NCBI GenBank assembly: GCA_963798455.1
Contig: CAWCTD010000004.1
Location: 992,001 to 1,056,000, forward strand
DNA from: CAWCTD01 sp963798455
GTDB lineage: Bacteria; Acidobacteriota; Terriglobia; Bryobacterales; Bryobacteraceae
DNA: 64,000 bases
Reading direction: 5' to 3'
The position numbers and the translations under genes were made by a program. Every line of letters starts with the position of its first letter. Within the stretch, counting starts at the first letter, position 1. Positions 43,911-52,215 of the stretch are shown here, piece by piece. The notes under the pieces are model-generated. The model saw only the letters and a list, made by a program, of their open reading frames with translations. It was not told the origin of the DNA and did not search any database.

Positions 43911-45989
43911 CTACTTCAGACCTAGTTCGGCGAGCACGCGGTCGGTGTGGTAAACCTTGCCCAGCGCCTCCACGATTCCCTGCACGGCCACATGCACGGA
44001 CCGCGATCGCTCGTCGGTGTAAAGGAAGCGGTCCGGCAGGCTCTCGATGTTCCCGTCAAAGAGGATTCCCACGATTTCGCCCTTGGTGTTCACCGTGGGG
44101 CTCCCGGAGTTGCCGCCGTGGGTGTCCGCGGTCGAGACGAAATTGAAGGGAGTCGACAGGTTCAGCTTGCTTTTGGCCTGGACCCAGCGCGGCGGCAGCC
44201 GAAAGGGGTCCTTACCCGTGGCGCGCTTGTAGAGGCCCTCGAAGTTAGTGGCGTAGGGGACGTCTTTCCCGGCGGCGTTCTTGTAGCCCTCGACCGGTCC
44301 GTAGGAGAGGCGCAGCGTGAACGTGGCATCGGGGTAAGCGCTCGTACCCTTCACCGCGAAGCGCGCCTGTGCCACCTTGGCGCCGTCGCCCGTGACCACA
44401 GCCTCGACGCGGTCTTCGTAGCGCTTTCGCAGTTCTCTCGCGCGCGGATCCAGGAGAAGAGCCAGACGGACCATCCCGTCCTTTGACGACCGGACGGCCT
44501 CGGCGCTCGCCGCCAGCCGTTTGCGCTCGGTGACATCTTTCAGCTTCGAGGTCGTGACGTACTGCCGGGCCGCGGCGTCCGGCGACCGGCCATTCAGCAA
44601 CGACATGACCGTCGGATCCGCAGTTCCAAGGGAGGTCCTCAGGAAAGCGAGGTAGTTGCTGATGACAGCGATCTCCATCGAATCCGTGATGGGAATGCTC
44701 GCGTACAGCGATTCCTCCAGCCCTGGCAACGCGGAGTCGCGGTATTCGCGGAGGCGCTGGTCATCGGGCTTCGGTTTCTCCTCGGCTAGCCGCACTACAT
44801 CCCGGGCTATCCGAAGAAGATCCGAGCCAAGGGTGGCAGAGGATTCGAGCAGCCAGTAGGGCTTGTAGAACTCAGCGTACTCCTTGTACGCCGCCGCCAG
44901 TTGATCCCAGGCATCCCCGTAGGCTTCCACCAGCTTGGGGTTCTTGGCGACGGCTGCCCTCAACTCCGCCTCTTCCCTCCGCTTGAGTTCCATCAACTTC
45001 GGATCGCGCAAGCCCGCGAGGAAACCCGTGTATGCCTTGTAGCTGTTCTGCTGCGATAGCAGGTTGTCCACAGCTACCCGCTTGTCTTCCGCGCTCTTCG
45101 CTGAGTAAGCTAGCAAGGCCTTGACCACGGAGTCCAGCCGTGAGTGAACCAGCGGATAAGAGACGTCTCTGAAGAACTCCAATTGGGCCACGGTGTTGAG
45201 GCGGCCGGTCGTGGCTGGGTTGCCAGGCACGAAGACCAGTTCGCCGTCTTGCACGCCCGCTTTGCTCCAGCGAAGGTAATGGGGAGTGTCCGCGGGGCGG
45301 CCGTTCTCATATGCCCGGAAGAACGTCATATCCAGGCAGTAACGGGGATAGGTGAAATTGTCAGGGTCGCCGCCAAAGGAGGCGATGCCGTCTTCCGGGG
45401 CGAAGACCAGCCGGATGTCGGTGTACTTCTTGTAGCGGTACAGGTTGTATTCTCCGCCCGAGTAGAAGGTCACGACTTCGCAGCGAGTGTCCGAATTGGT
45501 GGTGCATTCCTTCTCGATCCTGGACATATTGGCCCGGCGGGCCCTTCCGGCCTCGGCGGTCGCAGCGCCCGCGGGGACACCCTCTTGCACTTTGCTCGTA
45601 ACGTCCTCCATGGAAACGAGAACATCCGCTTCCAGGTCCGGGCACGCTTTCTCCTCAGGCTCAGTGGCAGCGTAGAAGCCGTCCTTCATGTAGTCGTGTT
45701 CGCGGCTGCTGAGTTGCTGGATGCACTCGGACGCGACGTGATGGTTGGTGAACAGCAGACCTCGGGGAGACACGAAGGAGCCCGAAGCCACGCCCACGAA
45801 CTTCACCGACCCGAGCCGCAACTGGTCGAGGAAGCTGTCCGTCACTTGGAACCCGTACTTCTGCTGCACAGCGGCCTTCGGAAACTGGTTGAAAAGCCAG
45901 ATGCCCTCGTCGGCCACCAGCGCCGACGAGGCCAGCACGGCCAGCACAGCCGCCATCGAAAAGCATGATGTCAGTCGGAGGTTCTTCAT
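43911..45989 (-). CDS. S46-family dipeptidyl-peptidase (DPP7/DPP11-like), secreted
   Basis: 692 residues from ATG 45989, which gives a signal peptide (KNLRLTSCFSMAAVLAVLAS). An upstream ATG at 46013 adds 8 residues. The chymotrypsin-like fold shows the catalytic His in SPRGLLFTNHHVAS and Ser in THGGNSGSPTVNTKGEIVGI. S46 enzymes release dipeptides from peptides in the periplasm, and the residue before the catalytic GGNSGSP region sets specificity. Typical of Bacteroidetes and Acidobacteria that grow on protein. Monocistronic. Confidence 0.92.
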   Translation of the reverse strand: MKNLRLTSCFSMAAVLAVLASSALVADEGIWLFNQFPKAAVQQKYGFQVTDSFLDQLRLGSVKFVGVASGSFVSPRGLLFTNHHVASECIQQLSSREHDYMKDGFYAATEPEEKACPDLEADVLVSMEDVTSKVQEGVPAGAATAEAGRARRANMSRIEKECTTNSDTRCEVVTFYSGGEYNLYRYKKYTDIRLVFAPEDGIASFGGDPDNFTYPRYCLDMTFFRAYENGRPADTPHYLRWSKAGVQDGELVFVPGNPATTGRLNTVAQLEFFRDVSYPLVHSRLDSVVKALLAYSAKSAEDKRVAVDNLLSQQNSYKAYTGFLAGLRDPKLMELKRREEAELRAAVAKNPKLVEAYGDAWDQLAAAYKEYAEFYKPYWLLESSATLGSDLLRIARDVVRLAEEKPKPDDQRLREYRDSALPGLEESLYASIPITDSMEIAVISNYLAFLRTSLGTADPTVMSLLNGRSPDAAARQYVTTSKLKDVTERKRLAASAEAVRSSKDGMVRLALLLDPRARELRKRYEDRVEAVVTGDGAKVAQARFAVKGTSAYPDATFTLRLSYGPVEGYKNAAGKDVPYATNFEGLYKRATGKDPFRLPPRWVQAKSKLNLSTPFNFVSTADTHGGNSGSPTVNTKGEIVGILFDGNIESLPDRFLYTDERSRSVHVAVQGIVEALGKVYHTDRVLAELGLK

Positions 45990-46190
45990 ATTGTGAGGAG
46001 TCTCTGAGGACATTGTCTCCCATCCACGGTTCCGATGAAAACGTGGCTGGCGGGGGTTGTTTGGCACGATACGTGCTCAAGTTTTTAAGTTATTGATTCT
46101 TAGTCACTTATGTGCATTTTCCGAGGTCTTGATTCTTGGCTTTTTGTCATCCATGTGCGATAGTAGAAATAGGAAGTCAGACGTACCACT

Positions 46191-47549
46191 ATGACCCAAC
46201 TGGGCGAGGCAATTGCCCGCTACCACAAGCTGATAGAGTCCGAACCCTTCAGGAACCTGGATTGGGCGGGCGAGCTCCAGGAGAAAATGCTCGCCGCCAA
46301 CCTCAGGGACGGCGCCCGCCCCATATGTCCGTTCTTGCGGCCGCATTTCCTGTCTCCGCGTCAGTACGCCTCCATGGCGAAGGCGGCTGAGTCGCTGTGC
46401 TCGGCGATCGACCGGATAAAACAGATGGCCCTGGCCAGTCCCACGCTTCTGGCGCAGCTACAGTTGTTGCCCGCCGAGAAGATGCTGGCCACCATTGACC
46501 CGGGCTATTCGTTCCTGGCGGTCACTTCTTTGCTCGACACCCACCTCAACGGTGGAGGGCTGCATTTCGTCGGCTACAATACCGACACGACTCCGGGAAT
46601 CACTTACGGCTCCGCGCTGGCCGACCTATTCTACGACTCCCCGCCGGTGAAGCTGTTCAGGCGCCAATACAATCTCACCAAGCTCGGCGGCGCCAAGTAC
46701 CTGGTTTCTTCGCTGCTGGCGGCATACAAGCAGTTTGGCGGCAAGCATAAGCCGCGGATCGGAGTCATGGAGTTTCGCCAGGCCTTTCAATCCACCGAGT
46801 CCTCCGACTACCTTCTCCTGAGCGAGCTTTTCCGCCACCACGGCCTGGAGGCGGAGGTCGTCTCTCCGGACCAGCTCGAGTACAAGGGCGGGGTGCTGCG
46901 CCAGGGCAACTACGTCATCGATTTGGTCCTGCGCCGCGTCAAGATCCACGATTTTCTGCTGCGCTTCGATCTCACGCACCCGCTGGTACGGGCCTACCGC
47001 AACCGGGCGGTGTGCGTGGTGAACAGCTTTCGCTCGGAACTGGCCCACAAGAGAGCGATTTTCGCCCTGCTCAGCGACGAGTCCATCATCGCTGCCTTCC
47101 CCGCCGCCGAAAAGAGGGCCATCCAGCAATACGTCCCTTGGACGCGGGTGGTCGCTCCCGTCAGCACGAAGCACGGGGACAAGACCGTCGATCTTCAGGA
47201 GTTCATTCTCAGGAATCGCCAGACCCTTGTTCTGAAGCCCAACGATGACTCCGGCGAGGAGCACACGGTGCAGGGGTGGACCACGGACGATGCCGGCTGG
47301 GAGCGCGCTTTGAGGCTGGCGGTGCGCACTCCGTACGTGGTTCAGGAGAAGGTCGAACCCGTGAAGGCCGTCTTCCCCCTGCTCCGCTACGGCAGCCTGG
47401 AAATGCGCGAGCTGCAGGTCGACGTGCATCCCCACGCTTACTTAGGCAAGGTTCAGGGCTGTTCGAGCTGGATCTCCGAGCCGACCGTCGGCGGATTCTC
47501 CAGCATCTCCGGCCTGGTGCCGACTTACATCATCGAGCCAAAGTCCTGA
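46191..47549 (+). CDS. Circularly permuted ATP-grasp-like protein
   Basis: 452 residues, soluble. The C-terminal third has the ATP-grasp-type core QTLVLKPNDDSGEEHTVQGW, YVVQEKVEP and FPLLRYGSLEMRELQVDVHP, followed by a glycine-rich end (PTVGGFSSISGLVPTYII). The arrangement resembles the circularly permuted ATP-grasp group that includes glutathionylspermidine synthase-like proteins, which form amide or ester bonds. N-terminal part: LHFVGYNTDTTPGITYG. The substrate is unknown. Ends in a 20-base tail-to-tail overlap with the methyltransferase. Confidence 0.7.
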   Translation: MTQLGEAIARYHKLIESEPFRNLDWAGELQEKMLAANLRDGARPICPFLRPHFLSPRQYASMAKAAESLCSAIDRIKQMALASPTLLAQLQLLPAEKMLATIDPGYSFLAVTSLLDTHLNGGGLHFVGYNTDTTPGITYGSALADLFYDSPPVKLFRRQYNLTKLGGAKYLVSSLLAAYKQFGGKHKPRIGVMEFRQAFQSTESSDYLLLSELFRHHGLEAEVVSPDQLEYKGGVLRQGNYVIDLVLRRVKIHDFLLRFDLTHPLVRAYRNRAVCVVNSFRSELAHKRAIFALLSDESIIAAFPAAEKRAIQQYVPWTRVVAPVSTKHGDKTVDLQEFILRNRQTLVLKPNDDSGEEHTVQGWTTDDAGWERALRLAVRTPYVVQEKVEPVKAVFPLLRYGSLEMRELQVDVHPHAYLGKVQGCSSWISEPTVGGFSSISGLVPTYIIEPKS

Positions 47550-48333
47550 CCGCCCCGCCGGGCGAGCACCACGGGGTTTTCCGTCCCACGACGCGCAGAC
47601 GGCGGTAGTCCGCGTGCCAAGTCCCGTCGCGCAAGAGAGCCGGCGCCGCGTAGCGCTCGACCAGTGGCAGGAACTCCTCCCTCTGCCTCTCGTCGAGCGT
47701 CCCCGACAGACACGAACCGAACATGGCAACCCAGTCTGACAAACCCCTGGCCCCGCCCTCAAGCGGAGTCAGCCTGTCGAACAGCACGGCGTAGGTCACC
47801 TCCAAGCTATGGCTCTCCAGCAGCGCGGTGTATTCGCCGACGCTCGGGAAGTACCACGGATTGAGGATCTCCGGTTCGAGGACACCGAGGGACTCTAATG
47901 CCCGGAAAGCAGCGTCCAGAAGCGACTGGACGTTCCCCCGCCCGCCAAGCTCAGCCACGAACCGCCCTCCCGGCTTCAGCGCCCTGACGATCCCCGCGAC
48001 CGCCGTCCCGGCCTCGCGGACCCAGTGCAGAGTGGCGTTGGAGAACACCGCGTCGAACTCGTCCGCGTAGGGCATGGACAAGACGTCCAAGAGTTCGAAG
48101 CGAAGACCGGGGAAGTTGCGGCGCGCCTCCGCAATCATCGTGGGCGAGTTGTCGATGCCCACCATCTGCGCGCCCGAGTTCGCCATCTCCGCGGTGAGCT
48201 GGCCGGTCCCGCAGCCCACGTCCAGGATGCGCTCCCCTGCCTGAGGAACGAGCAGTTCAACCAGTTCCCGCCCGTACTCCCACACGAACGAGTGGCTCGC
48301 CTGGTACAGCGCCGGGTTCCACTGGGTGGCCAT
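47530..48333 (-). CDS. Class I SAM-dependent methyltransferase (Tam-like)
   Basis: 267 residues. SAM motif I ILDVGCGTGQLTAEMANSGA, motif II MVGIDNSPTMI, the acidic loop MPYADEFDAVFSNATLHWV and motif III ALKPGGRFVAELGG. NATLHWV is typical of trans-aconitate/malonyl-type methyltransferases. The substrate is unknown. The first 43 codons are duplicated as a fragment at 51145-51274, directly downstream of the ABC-type gene that was probably its original operon partner. Confidence 0.88.
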   Translation of the reverse strand: MATQWNPALYQASHSFVWEYGRELVELLVPQAGERILDVGCGTGQLTAEMANSGAQMVGIDNSPTMIAEARRNFPGLRFELLDVLSMPYADEFDAVFSNATLHWVREAGTAVAGIVRALKPGGRFVAELGGRGNVQSLLDAAFRALESLGVLEPEILNPWYFPSVGEYTALLESHSLEVTYAVLFDRLTPLEGGARGLSDWVAMFGSCLSGTLDERQREEFLPLVERYAAPALLRDGTWHADYRRLRVVGRKTPWCSPGGAVRTLAR

Positions 48334-48464
48334 TCCTCGATTCTAGTGGGACATGCACCCAGCGAAGGCGCCCCGCCAGTGGTCCCGCGAACAGTGGGGC
48401 GGTTCAGGACATGTGCCGTGTCGCCATGGAGTATGATTGGCTTCGACGGGGAGGCAAGGAGTCC

Positions 48465-49949
48465 ATGGAAGGGCGGCGGCGCTGTGGGCGGGTCTTCGGG
48501 TCGTTGACGTGTTTACTCTGCCTTGTTTGTCTCGCTTGCGAGACCAAGAAGAGCAGCCAGGACGGGCCAAACGCGCAAGCCGGCCCTGAAGTTCTCAAGC
48601 GTGCCGCGGAGTTGTGTGAGCGGACCGCCGCGGCACGTGGTCAGTCTCCTTGGCAGCCTGATCTGCGGACCGATCCCGCGTCGGTTCTGCCCGTCGTCCG
48701 TTCCATAAGATCCGACAATCGTGACTGGCAGGTCTCTCCGACGCTACTGGGAGCAAAGGGGCTGCCAGCCGCCGATAGAGTACAGACGGTGGCCTGTATT
48801 GACGAGCGGCGTGAGGATGCAGGGTACTACGTGCCCGAGAGCCTGGTCGGGGGCCCTGGGCCCATCAGCGCATCGGCCTACCGTTTGTTGTGGGACGCCT
48901 GCCTGGTCGGATGGTCCAGCGAAAAAGTGATCGCATGCAGGCCCTTCCGCGGCGGCCCACCTCCTCCGGAAAGCTATGCGTCTGGGGCCTCCTATGGCGC
49001 GCCTCCCGTGGAGGACTTCCACGACTGGCTGGCAGGGACCCAGCAATCCCTGCACCATAGCACGAGAGTCCGGGCTGTACAGTTCTCCCGGGATGGCAGC
49101 GTACTCGCCTCGGCGGGAGATCTCGTGTTGTTGTGGAACATGACGACAAACGGGGTCAGCGGTGGCGCCAACCGCTTCGGTTCTCCTCGTGAAGGGGAGC
49201 CGGACGTCACTTCCGCGTCAATCAGTCCTAGTCTGGACCTTGCGGCTTTCGGCAATTCGGAGGCGCAGGTGCGCCTGTGGAGCATCCCACGGGAGGAGTG
49301 GCTGGATACGCTGAAGGCCTACCCGTACGCGACACGTGTCGTCAGTCTCGCCATTTCAGGCGATAGTCGTCTGGTGGCCGCGGGGTTCATCGGCTGTGTG
49401 AAGCTCTGGGATGCGAGTTCAAGATTGGAACTGCGGGAGCTGAGGGGGCTCGATGGAGCCGTCGCCGCTCTCTCCTTTTCCCGGGATGGGAGGATGCTGG
49501 CGACAGGGGATGCGGACGGCAACGTGAGGCTGTGGAGCATCCAGGAGGGGGCACAGATTTGGCGCCGGAGAGCCCGCCGGCCTTGGCTTCCATTCAAGAC
49601 CGAAGTCAACGTCGTGGCCTTCTCAGCCGACGGGCGGTCCATCGCAGCCGGGACGGAAGATCCGGCGATCATTGTGCTCTGGGATACGGCCACGGGACGA
49701 ACCATTGACGTTCTGGGAGCCCCGTCGCCCGTCATGAGCCTGGCCTTCGCACCCGACGGAAGAACCCTTGCGGCGGGTATGCGCAGCGGCGCGATCACGA
49801 TTTGGGACGTGGCCAAAGGCAAAGAGCGCCGAACGTTGACCGGACACACGCATGCGGTGATCACATTGGCCTTCGCGCCAAACGGCCGAACGCTGGCCTC
49901 CGGGAGCGCCGACGAAACTGCGAGGCCCTGGGTTCTTCCAGAGAACTGA
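48465..49949 (+). CDS. WD40-repeat lipoprotein
   Basis: About 494 residues from ATG 48465. Signal peptide with lipobox (CLLCLVCLAC). Residues about 40-190 are a unique domain (YVPESLVGGPGPISASAYRL, LLWDACLVGW). The second half contains six or so WD40 blades (VRAVQFSRDGSVLASAGDLV, AVAALSFSRDGRMLATGDAD, VMSLAFAPDGRTLAAGMRSG, VITLAFAPNGRTLASGSADE). Likely periplasmic-facing scaffold. It lies between the methyltransferase and the fragment of the ABC-type gene, i.e. in inserted DNA. The partner is unknown. Confidence 0.8.
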   Translation: MEGRRRCGRVFGSLTCLLCLVCLACETKKSSQDGPNAQAGPEVLKRAAELCERTAAARGQSPWQPDLRTDPASVLPVVRSIRSDNRDWQVSPTLLGAKGLPAADRVQTVACIDERREDAGYYVPESLVGGPGPISASAYRLLWDACLVGWSSEKVIACRPFRGGPPPPESYASGASYGAPPVEDFHDWLAGTQQSLHHSTRVRAVQFSRDGSVLASAGDLVLLWNMTTNGVSGGANRFGSPREGEPDVTSASISPSLDLAAFGNSEAQVRLWSIPREEWLDTLKAYPYATRVVSLAISGDSRLVAAGFIGCVKLWDASSRLELRELRGLDGAVAALSFSRDGRMLATGDADGNVRLWSIQEGAQIWRRRARRPWLPFKTEVNVVAFSADGRSIAAGTEDPAIIVLWDTATGRTIDVLGAPSPVMSLAFAPDGRTLAAGMRSGAITIWDVAKGKERRTLTGHTHAVITLAFAPNGRTLASGSADETARPWVLPEN

Positions 49950-50035
49950 CCAACCTGGAACGCCTGCTCCGGGGGCGCCTGTCGCCAGCCTTACAGGGCC
50001 GCCCTGCACGTCACCCCCCCGTTCGGAGGACACGC

Positions 50036-50185
50036 ATGCTCTCAGCTTCGCCACGCCCGCGGTGACGCGCGAATCGACCACCACGAAGGCCAGCGCGTCC
50101 TCCAGCCACTCGTGCAGTGCGCCGTCCGGATCGTGAGAGGCGGCGGTGAGCGTGTATTTACGCGGGCAGAGGTCGCAGTCGAGCC
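50036..50185 (-). pseudogene. 3'-end fragment of the Wzt-like gene
   Basis: About 150 bases that match 51297-51445, the C-terminal coding end of the intact gene at 51275, with roughly 8-10 differences (about 93-94 percent identity). Recognisable residues on the minus strand include REYTLTAASHDPDGALHEWL-like sequence. The rest of the gene is absent. The flanking 49950-50035 and 50186-50445 hold no gene. Confidence 0.85.
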
Positions 50186-50445
50186 GGAGCGAGAGTTGCC
50201 CGGCGGGCAGTCGCCGGACGAGGCATGGCCATATGCCGAGGGGTGTTCTGGCTTGTGGATATGGATAAACCCTTCGGCGTTACTCACGGGTGATCGAATG
50301 ATAGTGACCCAATCGCGCCTCAGGAACAAGGATCAGCCCCTCCAGGACGCCCCCATTCCGGAGTGCGTCGGTCCTGCATAAGAGCTTTCTGCTCTGCTCT
50401 CATTTCGCTTCTCGGACGACAGCATTGCTCGTTTCCTAGGAATCG

Positions 50446-50997
50446 ATGTCTACTGGAATCATGCGAGCCCTTCTAATTCTCTGTTTTGCAGGCAGCGTGG
50501 CCTTTTGCGGCTCCCTCGGGGTCGGCGCAAAGGCGGGAGTTCCTACCACGGAACTCGTCATGTCCTCTTACCACAGTAGTGGTGCTTTTGCTTCGAACGG
50601 CAGCAGATACGTCATCGGCCCAGCAGTCGAACTCCGTCTCCCCTTCGGTCTAGGGATTGAAGTAGACGCCCTCTACCGGCGCATGAACAACCCGTCAGGC
50701 AGCGCCTGGGAGTTTCCAATCCTAGCGAAGTATCGCGTACCTGTGCGAGGGCGCGTCGCTCCGTACGCAGTTGGCGGAGGCTCGTTCCAACGGAACGATC
50801 TCCTTCGCGCGTTCCAAGTGGGGCCATCGGAGACCGCGTCAGGTTTTGTGATTGGGGGTGGTGTGGAGGCAAAGTTGGGCCTAATCCGGCTTGGACCCGA
50901 GATGAGGTATACGCGCTGGACGACTGACTTCAGCTTTCGCGGATTCAACCTCGTCAACCGCAATCAGCTCGAGATCCTGGTCGGGCTTACGTTTTGA
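50446..50997 (+). CDS. Outer-membrane beta-barrel protein
   Basis: 183 residues; ATG 50461 gives the better signal peptide (MRALLILCFAGSVAFCGSLG). The body has amphipathic alternating strands with small glycine turns (LGVGAKAGVPTTELVMSS; ELRLPFGLGIEVDALYRRMN; RGRVAPYAVGGGSFQRNDLL) and ends with aromatic Phe after QLEILVGLTF, the C-terminal signature for outer-membrane insertion. Similar to small OmpA/PorT-like 8-strand barrels. Inserted between the duplicated gene fragments. Confidence 0.75.
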   Translation: MSTGIMRALLILCFAGSVAFCGSLGVGAKAGVPTTELVMSSYHSSGAFASNGSRYVIGPAVELRLPFGLGIEVDALYRRMNNPSGSAWEFPILAKYRVPVRGRVAPYAVGGGSFQRNDLLRAFQVGPSETASGFVIGGGVEAKLGLIRLGPEMRYTRWTTDFSFRGFNLVNRNQLEILVGLTF

Positions 50998-51144
50998 AGC
51001 TGGATACCCCGAACGCTAGAATCGGATCACACAGGCAAAGCCGGCTTCTGGGACTCGGTCGCCGCATTCCAGCACAGTAGTCGACGTATAGAGATCGAGT
51101 AGTCGCCCAGCGTTGACCGATTGAGTCTGCAGTCGGCTTCGTTG

Positions 51145-51274
51145 GAGTCCCTCGGGCCAGGTCCAAGACGCGCTCCCCTGCCTGAGGGGCGAGCAGTTCA
51201 ACCAGTTCCCGCCCGTACTCCCACACGAACGAGTGGCTCGCCTGGTACAGCGCCGGGTTCCACTGGGTGGCCAT
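51145..51274 (-). pseudogene. 5' fragment of the methyltransferase gene
   Basis: ATG at 51274 opens MATQWNPALYQASHSFVWEY then GRELVELLAPQAGERVLDL, about 96 percent identical at DNA level over 112 bases to the start of the intact methyltransferase (48333-48222) and more loosely to about 51145. After the degenerate SAM motif (LARGTP) homology ends. The ATG touches the stop of the Wzt-like gene, which shows the ancestral gene order ABC-methyltransferase. Confidence 0.9.
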
Positions 51275-52210
51275 TCAGAGACGCTCCGCTGTCACTTCCG
51301 CTCTCAGGTTCGCTACGCCCGCGGTGAAGCGCGAATCAACCACCACGAAGGCCAGCGCGTCGTCCAGCCACTCGTGCAGTGCGCCGTCCGGATCGTGAGA
51401 GGCGGCGGTGAGCGTGTATTCACGCGGGCAGAGGTCGCAGCGGAAGCGGAACAGGACGCGAAGCGTGTCGCCGGCGGCGCAAGGACCCAACCTCAGCTTC
51501 TCGAGTTCCGTGTTCGTCCCGTAGACTTCAGATCCGATCCGGGTACGAATCATGATACCGACCACGGGATCCTCCACTGCCTCCCGGTAGCGGACCGTCA
51601 CGCGCACCAAGGCTTGCTCGCCGCTCTTCCACGCCATGGCCGGCTGGCCGTGCTCGTCGAGCGTCTCGATCGAAACCAGCTCCGCCCTCCCGTCGCCGCG
51701 CCGCAGCGGCGGTAAAAGCGGCGAGCAGCGCCCGGCGCCCCAGGCCCGGATGCGCTCCGCGGCGTGGCTTCGGTACTTCTCCAGAACTTCGCCGGGGTCT
51801 CCCTTGGCAGCCAGCTTGCCCTTGTCGAGCCACCAGATTTCGTCCGCCAGCGCCCGCAGAAGCTCCTCCTCGTGTGTGACCAGCAGAATGGTCGCGCCAC
51901 TGCGCCGCAGATGGACGAGTTCCATCGCCGCGCGCGCCCGCGTCACCGCGTCCCGTTGCGCCAGCGCGTGGTCGAGCATAAGGAGGTCCACGGGGCTCAG
52001 GTCGAGTTCGCTCCCGGCTCCGAGCAGCCGGCGGGAGGCAGGCGCCTCGATCATGCCCTGCAACGGGACCTCCACACCGGCCGAGACGCGCAGCAGTTCA
52101 CGCGCTCCCGAGTCTTCATCCCCGATGATGCCGATCACTGCGCCGTTCGGGGCCGAGACGCTGAATCCTGCCAGCGGCGGGAAGGAAACTTCTCGAAATG
52201 TGACGGCCAT
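51275..52210 (-). CDS. Wzt-like ABC-type protein with degenerate ATPase and C-terminal glycan-binding domain
   Basis: 311 residues from ATG 52210. The N-terminal 170 residues have the ABC fold (FSVSAPNGAVIGIIGDEDSG) but Walker A reads GDEDSGARE: the conserved Lys and Ser/Thr are missing. The signature LSGGQ is absent (LSPVDLL), and Walker B MLDHAL has His for the catalytic Glu. The switch His (LLVTHEEELL) remains. The C-terminal domain (GEQALVRVTVRYREAVEDPV, VGIMIRTRIGSEVYGTNTE) matches the Wzt O-antigen-binding fold. Probably a non-hydrolysing glycan-binding subunit, or a decayed exporter ATPase. Confidence 0.82.
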   Translation of the reverse strand: MAVTFREVSFPPLAGFSVSAPNGAVIGIIGDEDSGARELLRVSAGVEVPLQGMIEAPASRRLLGAGSELDLSPVDLLMLDHALAQRDAVTRARAAMELVHLRRSGATILLVTHEEELLRALADEIWWLDKGKLAAKGDPGEVLEKYRSHAAERIRAWGAGRCSPLLPPLRRGDGRAELVSIETLDEHGQPAMAWKSGEQALVRVTVRYREAVEDPVVGIMIRTRIGSEVYGTNTELEKLRLGPCAAGDTLRVLFRFRCDLCPREYTLTAASHDPDGALHEWLDDALAFVVVDSRFTAGVANLRAEVTAERL

Positions 52211-52215
52211 GGTAG

